From: Legionella tucsonensis
GTDB lineage: Bacteria > Pseudomonadota > Gammaproteobacteria > Legionellales > Legionellaceae
Assembly (NCBI RefSeq): GCF_001468035.1
Contig: NZ_LNZA01000004.1
Span: 16,097-48,165 of the forward strand
Length of the DNA: 32,069 nucleotides
Direction of reading: 5' to 3'
Shown: positions 25,246 to 32,069 of the stretch, one piece after another
Position numbering within the stretch: the first letter of the stretch is position 1
Layout of the letters: every line of letters starts with the position of its first letter
The notes under the pieces: generated by a model
Told to the model about the DNA's origin: nothing
The model's database searches: none
Seen by the model: the letters and a program-made list of their open reading frames with translations, nothing else
Position numbers and translations under genes: made by a program

Positions 25246-25294
25246 AACGAAATCCATCTTGTAATATTCATATTTTTAAATTGTAACTGCCCAG

Positions 25295-25480
25295 CTAGCT
25301 AAGAACCAGTGATGGAATATCCCGATTGAAAATTTCCTGAATAAACTGAAGGATATTCCATTTCTGCTTTCTAGCCGTATTGATAGCGCCACGCAGCATG
25401 GCGAGCTGTTTTGCGCCCGCGAAAACTGCCGGATATTTTCTGTTTGCATTAGACCTCTTCGGAACCTAGCATTTACATAG
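25295..25480 (-). pseudogene. 3' remnant of a transposase (IS66-like appearance)
   Basis: Reading leftward from about 25480 to the TAG at 25297-25295, one frame gives KRSNANRKYPAVFAGAKQLA, then MLRGAINTARKQKWNILQFI and a short tail ending in LVLS. The LRGAINTARKQ-W-IL pattern resembles the C-terminal end of IS66-type transposases. Upstream in the same frame a stop appears, and no N-terminal part is present, so this is a fragment. The family call is from memory of the pattern. No terminal repeats were found. Confidence 0.5.
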
Positions 25481-25515
25481 AAATACTTGTAAAAAGCTCC
25501 GCAAAAGGAGTTCAT

Positions 25516-25990
25516 ATGAAATATGAAGGAATAAAAGAGCCTTGAAGACGAAAAATTTCGTCGCCTAACTGGTGTTAAAATCGCTACATTTGCAAGGAGT
25601 CCGAAAACCCAAATTGAGCCTGGAATAATGACGCTTGAGTATATACGCGAATATCGCACTTATTTTCATGTCAGCCAAAGCTATGGGGTAAGCGAGAGTA
25701 AAACATCCTGATTTTGCGGCTACCTGGTTGAAAATCCTTATTAAAAAGTGATGTTAAGTATGAGTTAGTTATTATTGATGCAACAGAATGTCTATTGAGC
25801 GCCCCAAAAAAGACAAAGACGATTCTATTCAGGGAAAAAGAAACAGCATACGCTGAAAGCACAATTGATTGTTGACAAGAAAAGCAGAGAAATAGTTTGT
25901 ACCAATTCCACTAATGTAAGTTAGCGCTGTGTTCGCGATATAAAGATCAGGTTCGTTTTTCGTAAGGGCGATAAAAAGAAGTAGTAAAGT
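25516..25990 (+). pseudogene. Decayed IS5-family transposase
   Basis: An ATG at 25516 follows AAAGGAG (25504-25510) and opens MKYEGIKEP, then a frameshift and stop. The next frame continues LEDEKFRRLTGVK, then MTLEYIREYRTYFHVSQSYG and VSESKTS before another stop. Further pieces in shifting frames read YELVIIDATE, (I)ERPKK, KKKQHTLKAQLIVDKKSREI and VCT. These match, in order, the IS5-group transposases with the IDATE(S)PIERPK and KKK.HTLK signatures (DDE class). Internal segments are missing and several frameshifts are present, so it is inactive. Outer inverted repeats could not be identified. Together with the fragment to the left it accounts for most of the gene-free stretch 25246-26089; nothing else was seen there. 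Confidence 0.75.
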
Positions 25991-26089
25991 AAGTCGGAGC
26001 ATGAATGCTGCTTAGATAATTATAGGAAATGATATACATAAGCTTATCCTTAAATTGATAATATACTTCCCTGTACCTTCATTATGATG

Positions 26090-26305
26090 TCATATTTGGT
26101 TGGCACTTCTTTTAGTAAATTGCTCCAATTCCTCTTCTAAATCTGCTACTGTTTTCTTTGCTCCCTTAAGCAATTGATTTATTGACGAGAGAAACATATA
26201 ACGATCAAGCCCTCGATCATCATTATTAGCAAAGTCATTTTTGAGAGTCTCGAGGTGTTCCCTTGCTCTAGTTAATTCGGCTTCTATTTCTATTTTTAAT
26301 CTCAT
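26090..26305 (-). CDS. Small coiled-coil protein of unknown function
   Basis: This 71-residue, very charged protein consists of two amphipathic helices (residues about 1-28 and 40-64) joined by an NNDDRGLDRY linker, which suggests a helical hairpin or coiled coil. ATG 26305 is preceded by GGAG about 5 nt upstream, which supports translation. It has no cysteine or membrane segment. It lies beside the insertion-sequence remnants and is divergent from the desaturase-like gene. The function is unknown. Confidence 0.68.
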   Translation of the reverse strand: MRLKIEIEAELTRAREHLETLKNDFANNDDRGLDRYMFLSSINQLLKGAKKTVADLEEELEQFTKRSANQI

Positions 26306-26515
26306 CTTTTCTCCATAAAATTAAAGGGAAATAACCTACAGCGCTATATATTGTCCATTGCTATAACGCATTGCTCATCTTTTATACTATGCGTTCACTT
26401 TAAGTCAATTTTTCAAGAACTATTACCCCAACCATGGTTATGGATCTTATTGATTCTGAAGTCAATTAAAATTTGCTATGGTATGTATATTTTTTAAATT
26501 AAAAAGGATAAATCA

Positions 26516-27367
26516 TTGACTGGAATATTCATTGCGGCTGGATTCGCACTCATTTTGTTTTTCCTGGAAAGAATGTTTCCTCTTAGGAAGCGCAAAAGAG
26601 ACACGTTTTCTCGCCTGACTGTCAATATTGCAGTTTCCATTACTACCTTTACTGTCGCTTTTCTGCTGATACGCCCGACAACTCGCTTTTTTCTCGGATG
26701 GACTGCCAGCACACCGTTCGGAATAATACGGTGGTTTAGACTCACGGGGCTTTGGGAAGCTTTAGCCGGTTTTTTACTGTTGGACCTTAGCTTCTATTAT
26801 TGGCATATTGCCAACCACAAAATTCCGTTCCTTTGGCGTTTTCATAATGTACACCATATCGATCCCGACCTTGATGTTTCCACGGGTTTCCGCTTTCATC
26901 CTGGCGAAGTGGCGCTTTCCACTTTCTTTCGCGCTATTCAAGTGGCGCTCATAGGCGTATCGGCGAGTACTTTTTTGATGTACGAAGCCATATTTCAGAT
27001 TGGTACTTTTTTCCATCACTCAAACCTGCGCCTTCCGTTGCGTTTGGAGCGGATACTGAATCTTATTTTCGTAACCCCGAGGATGCACGGTATTCATCAC
27101 TCTAATTTCAGAAGGGAGACGGACTCAAACTACTCTGTTGTTTTTTCGGTTTGGGACAGATTGCACCGAACTATCGGCTTAGGCATCTCCCAGGAAGAAA
27201 TCGATATTGGTGTTCCTGGATATGCGAGGAAAAAGGATAACTACTTAAAGCAAATACTGCTATTACCGTTTGTCCAGCAGCAGGAATACTGGAAAGATGA
27301 ATCGGGGCATAACCGAGTGTCCCGGCGTAAAAAGAGCCAGCGTCGAGTAAGGTGGTTGATAGAATAG
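26516..27367 (+). CDS. Sterol desaturase / fatty acid hydroxylase family membrane protein
   Basis: This 283-residue integral membrane di-iron enzyme family member probably hydroxylates or desaturates a lipid. The start is a TTG at 26516, placed exactly 7 nt after AAAAGGA, and it is needed to complete the first membrane helix; the next ATG would cut it. Hydrophobic segments lie at about residues 2-18, 35-53, 82-96 and 141-160. The histidine clusters are His97-x3-His101 (HIANH), His110-x2-His113-His114 (HNVHH), His167/168 and His191-x2-His194-His195 (HGIHH), the normal metal set. The C-terminus is very basic. Base composition is visibly higher in GC than the neighbours (for example 32 of 60 bases at 26881-26940), hinting at transfer from another lineage. 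The substrate is unknown. Confidence 0.87.
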   Translation: MTGIFIAAGFALILFFLERMFPLRKRKRDTFSRLTVNIAVSITTFTVAFLLIRPTTRFFLGWTASTPFGIIRWFRLTGLWEALAGFLLLDLSFYYWHIANHKIPFLWRFHNVHHIDPDLDVSTGFRFHPGEVALSTFFRAIQVALIGVSASTFLMYEAIFQIGTFFHHSNLRLPLRLERILNLIFVTPRMHGIHHSNFRRETDSNYSVVFSVWDRLHRTIGLGISQEEIDIGVPGYARKKDNYLKQILLLPFVQQQEYWKDESGHNRVSRRKKSQRRVRWLIE

Positions 27368-27443
27368 CTCTATTTCCCACGGTGCCCGCCATAGCCTGAT
27401 TGCTCGCAGAGCCAAGCTACAGCGAGGCTTCTTTCATCGGAAA

Positions 27444-28013
27444 TCAGAGCGATTTGGTTCTGCGTAAGGAGATTGCTATAAAAATGTAAGTCCAACCGCT
27501 AATGATCATATCAATCGCAATAAACAATCCGATGACCCATAACCCACTCATTGGCCATTGCAATAGAATCAGAATACCAAGTATTAAGGAGCATATCCCT
27601 GCAAACAAGATCCACCCCCAACCCTTTGTGTTTCGTAAAGATACGGACATGCTAATTCGAACTACACCAATAACAATAAGCGTCCAAGCCAATAAAGCAG
27701 TAATGATGGTTGACGCTAATAAAGGATCATATAAGACAATACCTCCGCCAATAAGGTAGAGTATTGCAACGATAATTTGCCAAATCGTACCTTTCCATTC
27801 TGTGTGTTTAAAAGCATCGGCAAAGTGCGATAATCCTGAAATCATGAGTAACGCGGCGAAAAAATACATGCTGACTATGGTTAATAAGATTTCCATTCCT
27901 AAACCAATAACGCCAAAGATCAAGAGCAAAATTCCTAAACCTAAAAACCATCCCCAGTGGCGTTGCATGATTTTTGTATCAGGATGAAGTGTAATATTAT
28001 TTGTATTTTCCAT
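27444..28013 (-). CDS. HdeD-family (DUF308) membrane protein
   Basis: This 189-residue protein is built almost wholly of six hydrophobic helices arranged as three pairs. The conserved opening is WGWFLGLGILLLIFGVIGL, with later repeats LYLIGGGIVLYDPLLA and GWGWILFAGICSLILGILIL, which are typical of the HdeD/DUF308 internal repeat. HdeD of E. coli contributes to acid resistance at high cell density; whether this one does is inference. ATG 28013 is preceded by AAGGA 7 nt upstream. The first 20 residues are cytoplasmic and polar. It is a single gene, convergent with the desaturase-like gene. Confidence 0.9.
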   Translation of the reverse strand: MENTNNITLHPDTKIMQRHWGWFLGLGILLLIFGVIGLGMEILLTIVSMYFFAALLMISGLSHFADAFKHTEWKGTIWQIIVAILYLIGGGIVLYDPLLASTIITALLAWTLIVIGVVRISMSVSLRNTKGWGWILFAGICSLILGILILLQWPMSGLWVIGLFIAIDMIISGWTYIFIAISLRRTKSL

Positions 28014-28204
28014 ATCAGATCCTTTTGATATATGTAATTTAACTATAGCTTATTATTCACAATTCTTTCTTTAGGCTGAAAAGTTTTCACTAGACTTCAT
28101 AAATAAAATTTAGCGGGCACACAGGCGGATTATGCAACCAGCATTTTGCTTCTTTTATTTTTGAACACTTAATACGGCGTCCTTTAATTTTTTTGCCTTC
28201 TTAA

Positions 28205-29170
28205 CTACTGATCAACTAAGCCTAATGCCTTTTCTATAGTTGGACGAATAGACAATAAACTATAGCGTCCCTTCTCCTCATCCTGTGCGACGGGAGCCAA
28301 TTTTCCATTCATCACAAAGGCCCATATTTTCTTAGATTCTGGATACTTAGGCCCATGATTTACCCAATTCCTCCCATAACCACGACCGTGGTCCGTAGTT
28401 ATTATGACCAGCGTTTGTTTATCTATGCCCTTGGCTTGTAAATAGCTCAAAATTTCATCTAACACGTCATCGTAATAGGACAATACTTTATGATAAGCCT
28501 TTAAATCATCTGCATGTGCCGCTTCATCGGCGTCATTTAATGATATCCATAAGAATAGAGGTTCATAGGTAACAAAATAATGCCATGCTTGTGCAAAAGT
28601 GTATGGATCATAACGGTTCTTGCTATCGGGATGATCATCATGTTGCTTTTGATTCAACGCGTCCATCACGTCATCAGGCTTTAAACTATCAGGATCGTAT
28701 ACAAATTCATTTCCGTTATTACTGAACGTTGTTCCTGCAATGTGCTCTGCAGCATAGCTAATCTCGGGCCAAGAGGAAAAAATTGCCACTTTCTTTTTAG
28801 GTAAATGCAATTGACGAATAATTTTCTCTGGCAATGTTTCAACTTTAATCCGGCCGCAATCGTTATCAGCACATGATTGTACCGATCCTGCCATTTGGCT
28901 TTGATATGAAGGAAGGCTAATTGGCACTGAAGCAGTATAGATAGGAGTATTGCCAGAAGGCTCTCCGTAAAAAATAAATTTGCTGGCGTGTTTTTGCCAA
29001 AATTTTGGAAAATGTTTGTGAGTTTGATAAACATCTTGCCAACGGACACCATCTAAAGTGACATAAATTACCTGGTTTATTTTCCCTGAAATAGGAGGTA
29101 CTTCTGCAACAGCAAATACTATGGTGCAATATAAGCCTAAAATTGCTATAATCAATAGTCGAATGAACAT
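28205..29170 (-). CDS. Secreted alkaline-phosphatase-superfamily hydrolase (phosphodiesterase-like)
   Basis: The start is ATG 29170 with GGAG 5 nt upstream; the longer frame opens with an unsupported TTG. The product is 321 residues with a signal peptide (FIRLLIIAILGLYCTIVFA, cut near residue 20). Metal-binding motifs of the superfamily follow: Asp40 in VTLDGVRW, a Thr/Ser-rich region with the probable nucleophile (ASVPISLPSYQSQ), DADEAAHADD (Asp and His), TTDHGRGY (Asp-His) and NHGPKYP (His). This set is found in nucleotide pyrophosphatases, phosphoglycerate mutase-like and sulfatase-like enzymes. The sequence is closest in feel to type I phosphodiesterases. A pair of Cys (SCADNDC) may form a disulphide. 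Periplasmic or exported action on a phosphate or sulfate ester is inferred. Confidence 0.82.
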   Translation of the reverse strand: MFIRLLIIAILGLYCTIVFAVAEVPPISGKINQVIYVTLDGVRWQDVYQTHKHFPKFWQKHASKFIFYGEPSGNTPIYTASVPISLPSYQSQMAGSVQSCADNDCGRIKVETLPEKIIRQLHLPKKKVAIFSSWPEISYAAEHIAGTTFSNNGNEFVYDPDSLKPDDVMDALNQKQHDDHPDSKNRYDPYTFAQAWHYFVTYEPLFLWISLNDADEAAHADDLKAYHKVLSYYDDVLDEILSYLQAKGIDKQTLVIITTDHGRGYGRNWVNHGPKYPESKKIWAFVMNGKLAPVAQDEEKGRYSLLSIRPTIEKALGLVDQ

Positions 29171-29375
29171 AAAAACTCCAAAAAATTTCAAGAGCAGATC
29201 ATTTTGTCGGTAAAGAAAAGCAAACCAAATGTTGATTTATTTTAAATAACCCAAAAGATAAGATGAGCTAATTTTTGCATGACAGCAAGGGGGAATGGCT
29301 TGAATTTTGGATTGCATTATTTAATGCGTGAGTCATGCTGTTGTTCTATTCATTTTATTATCTTCGTTAAAAACG

Positions 29376-30962
29376 TTATGCCGGATTATAGAAGTCGTCG
29401 CCAATGTCGTTATCACCTTCCTCTTCTATTGGGTTTTGTGGATCAGCCTTATTAACAACGACATCTTCAATTTTATCAAGTAGTTGACTGGACTTTGTTT
29501 GATGTACAAAGAGAAATGAACGATTGCATCCCCAGTTTATCAAACCTTTAATCACTATCCCAACTCCTGCAGTTGAGACACCAAGAGCGAGGTTTACTAG
29601 AAACTCTGACCAACCTCGATGCTCATCAAGCGCATGATGGGCGTCACGTATCAAATTTAGAGATTGATCTTTAAATGTTTTGTAGGTGTCATGATTTGGA
29701 TTTGCAAAATATACATCTGCTTGGCCACTAAGCGTTTGATGAAGCTTTGTAGCAACATCCCAAGCGTTGTTAAGCTTACGATAATCTTCATCGTTTTTAT
29801 CGCCCTTTGCGTCATCCAAGGCCTTACGTTTGCGCTCCTCCAGATCAGTGATTTTATTCTGGAGTAGAGCAAGGTTTTTGTAGAATTTTCTTTCTCCCTT
29901 AATTCCATAAGCAGTGGGTAACTGGCTTGGATTTATGAGGAGTGGTGGCTGGGCGAGTTCTCTGGCTAGCGCTTCTTTTTCGGCTGTTAAAACGGGCTTG
30001 TAGAATTCCTCTTCAGCGCTGAGCCATTGCACGATTTGGTCATCAAACTCATGCACTTCAAACTCGTAGTTTCCAATAAATTCCCTAGCATATTTATTGT
30101 GAGTTAAAGCAGGTCTTAATAACTTTATTGCTAAATCCTTAGGCACTTCTTGAATATTTTTTAGATATTTTTCAATGAGAGTGACCGCATTATATAAATT
30201 GCAAAGCTCAGTATCAACATGAGCCTCCCGTCTAAGCCTGCCTGCGGTTAATTGGACATGCTGTTTTAAAAATGTAAATCCAGCAATATTTACTTGAGGG
30301 TCATGGCCTAATAATGTTAAGTAGTGATGTAATTGTGTGCTTTTATGCTTTTTATACTCAATTCGTTCTAATGCATCAGTTGTCCTTTCCCAATGCCCAC
30401 CATGTGACGCACCTCTATGGTCTCCCGTATGGCAAATCGTGATAAGTTGTGGATTTGGCAGGGGGATATCTGGATCAATTGTCTCTTCAATTCCATGCTC
30501 TTCTTGTGGAATATAGTTTAGGCTAAATCCCAATGGCTTGCAGACAAGCGTTGCTAAATCATATTGATCTAAGCTTGCATAGCGAGCAGTTTCCGGATTT
30601 ATTTGTGTATATTCCGCAATAACCTCTTCTTTAGCTTTATGTGCTCCGGGAACAAACTCTCTGTATATTGCCGGTTTATCTAGTTGGACTGCCATAAAAA
30701 GACGAAGCACCGGCCCCATCATGATTTGAATATCAAAAGGGTTATACTGCTTTAGAATACCCGCAAATTGTTTCCAGGACAAATCGTTCGAATCAAAGCC
30801 ATAAAATTCAGCAAAATTATTTTTTAATTCAGCATAAGTATCATTATGTTGATTATTATACTGCTCATCCTTTGCAAAACGATATATTTCCTGTACTAAC
30901 TCAGGAGTTATCGCATGCAGTGGGCAGTTATTAAGCGCTGCTGATATTTTGGGATATGGCAT
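29376..30962 (-). CDS. Putative Dot/Icm effector with OTU-like Cys/His signature and hydrophobic C-terminal segment
   Basis: The 528-residue protein starts at ATG 30962 with GGA about 8 nt upstream. Its first residues hold Cys13 in AALNNCPLHAITPEL, similar to the (D/N)xNC-x3-A loop of OTU-type cysteine proteases. His190 lies in SHGGHWERT, and the H-aromatic pair on a strand after ICHTGDHRG resembles the catalytic His of that fold. A third residue cannot be named. Residues about 330-440 are coiled coil. A hydrophobic stretch (FLVNLALGVSTAGVGIVIKG, about 455-480) is followed by NRSFLFVHQTKSS and an acidic tail (EEEGDNDIGDD). From memory, this C-terminal module recurs in Legionella effectors, and the acidic end suits a type IV signal. 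The promoter carries a PmrA-like box. Deubiquitinase activity is a hypothesis. Confidence 0.78.
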   Translation of the reverse strand: MPYPKISAALNNCPLHAITPELVQEIYRFAKDEQYNNQHNDTYAELKNNFAEFYGFDSNDLSWKQFAGILKQYNPFDIQIMMGPVLRLFMAVQLDKPAIYREFVPGAHKAKEEVIAEYTQINPETARYASLDQYDLATLVCKPLGFSLNYIPQEEHGIEETIDPDIPLPNPQLITICHTGDHRGASHGGHWERTTDALERIEYKKHKSTQLHHYLTLLGHDPQVNIAGFTFLKQHVQLTAGRLRREAHVDTELCNLYNAVTLIEKYLKNIQEVPKDLAIKLLRPALTHNKYAREFIGNYEFEVHEFDDQIVQWLSAEEEFYKPVLTAEKEALARELAQPPLLINPSQLPTAYGIKGERKFYKNLALLQNKITDLEERKRKALDDAKGDKNDEDYRKLNNAWDVATKLHQTLSGQADVYFANPNHDTYKTFKDQSLNLIRDAHHALDEHRGWSEFLVNLALGVSTAGVGIVIKGLINWGCNRSFLFVHQTKSSQLLDKIEDVVVNKADPQNPIEEEGDNDIGDDFYNPA

Positions 30963-30991
30963 AAAATAATTCCGTTTAAGGTCTAAGTTAA

Positions 30992-31024
30992 ATTATAGTT
31001 CTATTTGATTAAGAAAATATTAAT
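30992..31024 (-). promoter_or_regulatory. PmrA-type box with -10 element, upstream of the OTU-like effector candidate
   Basis: On the minus strand the half-sites TTAATATT (31023-31016) and CTTAATCA (31013-31006) lie 11 bp apart, separated by TT. This matches the Legionella PmrA consensus of two cTTAATatT half-sites with a 2-nt gap. A perfect TATAAT (complement of 30992-30997) follows 7-8 bp after the box, so the box covers the -35 position, as expected for PmrA activation. Transcription would start about 25 nt before the ATG. Confidence 0.6.
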
Positions 31025-31249
31025 TTTGTGTTTGCTTCTGTAAAAGTTGAAAAGAACTCATATAACCGTTACCATGATCAACAATTTGCATACAAATAAT
31101 TTGAACAGAAATAAAAATCAGGGTGTTATTTGTAGTATCTGAGCATTCACTAGCTAGAGAAATCTTCTCAAAAACAGTATTGGAAGTAACTTTTCAATAC
31201 ATCAATTACTAGCACTCTCCAAGAATATAAACCTAGGGAGGATTATCAA

Positions 31250-32069
31250 ATGGATAATCAAATGAACAATCTCTTAAAATTAACTAAGAATGACTCGCAA
31301 TCGGCTTACATATCTGAGCAGGAAGAAATTTTTTTTAAAAGTAATGGCATTTTAACGTTGGGAGTAGAAATTGAACTGCAACTCATCGATTCTGAAAATT
31401 ATAATTTATGCTCAAGAGCTACTGAAGTACTTAGTGCTACGGCCCACCTCGAAAAAATTAAACCAGAGTTTTATTTAAGTACCATAGAGGTGAATACGGA
31501 TAAATGTATTACTGCCCAGGAAGTTGAAGATGATCTTTATAAAACACTTGCTTCATTACAAAATGCAACAAAAGATTTAGGAGTTTTATTTTCAACAACG
31601 GGTTCTCACCCATTTTCTAAATACTCTGATTGGGAGGTTTCTCCTACGACTCGTTATCAGGAGCTAATTGACCGCAATCAATGGCTTACACGTCGTATGA
31701 GCGTATATGGGTTGCATGTTCATCTGGGTATGTCCAGTGGTGAAGAATGCATACGATTTAATAACTTTTTCATGTATTTTTTGCCTCACTTATTGGCGCT
31801 GTCCTCCAGTTCTCCTTTTTGGCAAGGAATTGACACCGGGCTTGCTTCATGTCGCCCCACTACTTATGAGGCTCTTCCGACAGCGGGTCAGCCCTATCAT
31901 GTCCGCTCATGGCAAGACTTCGAAAACTTATATAAAACATTGAAGTTATGTGGCTCGATTAAATCACTTAAAGATTTATGGTGGGATCTAAGACCAAGTC
32001 CTGGTTTTGGAACTCTGGAAATTCGCGTTTGTGATGGCGCTGCAACGCTTGCAGAAACATTGGCGCTTG
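31250..32069 (+). CDS. Second GCS2-family glutamate-cysteine ligase-like protein, runs past window end
   Basis: The frame opens at ATG 31250, 7 nt after a strong AGGGAGGA site, and is open at the last base; 273 residues are visible. The first 35 residues are an extra polar N-terminal part. Then come LTLGVEIELQLIDSE (acidic metal-binding pair), KIKPEFYLSTIEVNT, TTGSHPFSK, GLHVHLGMSS, LSSSSPFWQG and DLWWDLRPSPGFGTLEIRVC, all in the order seen in the ligase at 8621. The two proteins are clearly homologous but diverged throughout, so they are paralogs with probably different amine substrates. The partner genes cannot be seen because the window ends. Confidence 0.85.
   Translation, partial: MDNQMNNLLKLTKNDSQSAYISEQEEIFFKSNGILTLGVEIELQLIDSENYNLCSRATEVLSATAHLEKIKPEFYLSTIEVNTDKCITAQEVEDDLYKTLASLQNATKDLGVLFSTTGSHPFSKYSDWEVSPTTRYQELIDRNQWLTRRMSVYGLHVHLGMSSGEECIRFNNFFMYFLPHLLALSSSSPFWQGIDTGLASCRPTTYEALPTAGQPYHVRSWQDFENLYKTLKLCGSIKSLKDLWWDLRPSPGFGTLEIRVCDGAATLAETLAL

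Noticed and set aside
25276-25659. Leftward 127-codon frame over the insertion-sequence remnants
   Set aside because: It reads across both remnants in a frame with no transposase motif. The recognisable transposase residues lie in other frames.
31707-31943. Rightward 78-codon frame
   Set aside because: It is an out-of-frame shadow of the second GCS2 ligase, which has all family motifs in its own frame.

Overview
The window is low-GC, densely coded gammaproteobacterial chromosome that looks like Legionella or a close relative. This call is an inference. It rests on several long, coiled-coil-rich, eukaryotic-flavoured proteins with papain-like or OTU-like cysteine signatures and ankyrin repeats, which are typical of Dot/Icm substrates. 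One of them also has a PmrA-type tandem TTAAT promoter box. No rRNA, tRNA or CRISPR array was recognised.

Layout. (1) 1-4319: two overlapping leftward genes, the first cut by the window edge. The edge gene resembles accessory proteins of extracellular contractile injection systems (eCIS). Opposite them is a rightward 834-residue protein with a pre-toxin (TG-like) segment and a C-terminal PD-(D/E)XK nuclease signature. I read this as the edge of an eCIS or polymorphic-toxin locus. (2) 4372-8370: a TetR regulator with a clean 7-5-7 operator, glutathione-independent formaldehyde dehydrogenase, a RimJ/RimL-type acetyltransferase and an ArgE-type M20 deacylase. (3) 8621-11717: a tight three-gene operon of a YbdK/GCS2 carboxylate-amine ligase, a protein with two cyclic-nucleotide-binding folds, and a class II glutamine amidotransferase-like hydrolase. 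A second GCS2 ligase runs off the right end from 31250. (4) 11954-16095: a uridine-kinase-like protein with a broken P-loop, a short-chain dehydrogenase, a patatin phospholipase and a secreted protein of unknown role. (5) 16248-25245: a probable effector island with a 1042-residue YopT-like cysteine protease candidate, a monothiol ArsC/YffB protein, a cysteine-protease-plus-ankyrin protein, an AAC(6')-like acetyltransferase, and a two-gene operon of an FAD monooxygenase-like protein with 17-residue tandem repeats and an ankyrin-like protein. (6) 25246-26089: an insertion-sequence graveyard with two decayed transposases. (7) 26090-29170: a small coiled-coil protein, a higher-GC sterol desaturase/fatty acid hydroxylase family gene, an HdeD-type membrane protein and a secreted alkaline-phosphatase-superfamily hydrolase. 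(8) 29376-30962: a further probable effector with an OTU-like Cys/His signature behind the PmrA box.

Three non-coding repeat elements of two kinds sit in the three convergent intergenic gaps, two of them touching a stop codon. They may act as bidirectional terminators. The parts most worth a second look are the toxin locus at the left end, the three unrelated cysteine-protease-like effector candidates, and the ligase/cNMP-sensor/amidotransferase operon.
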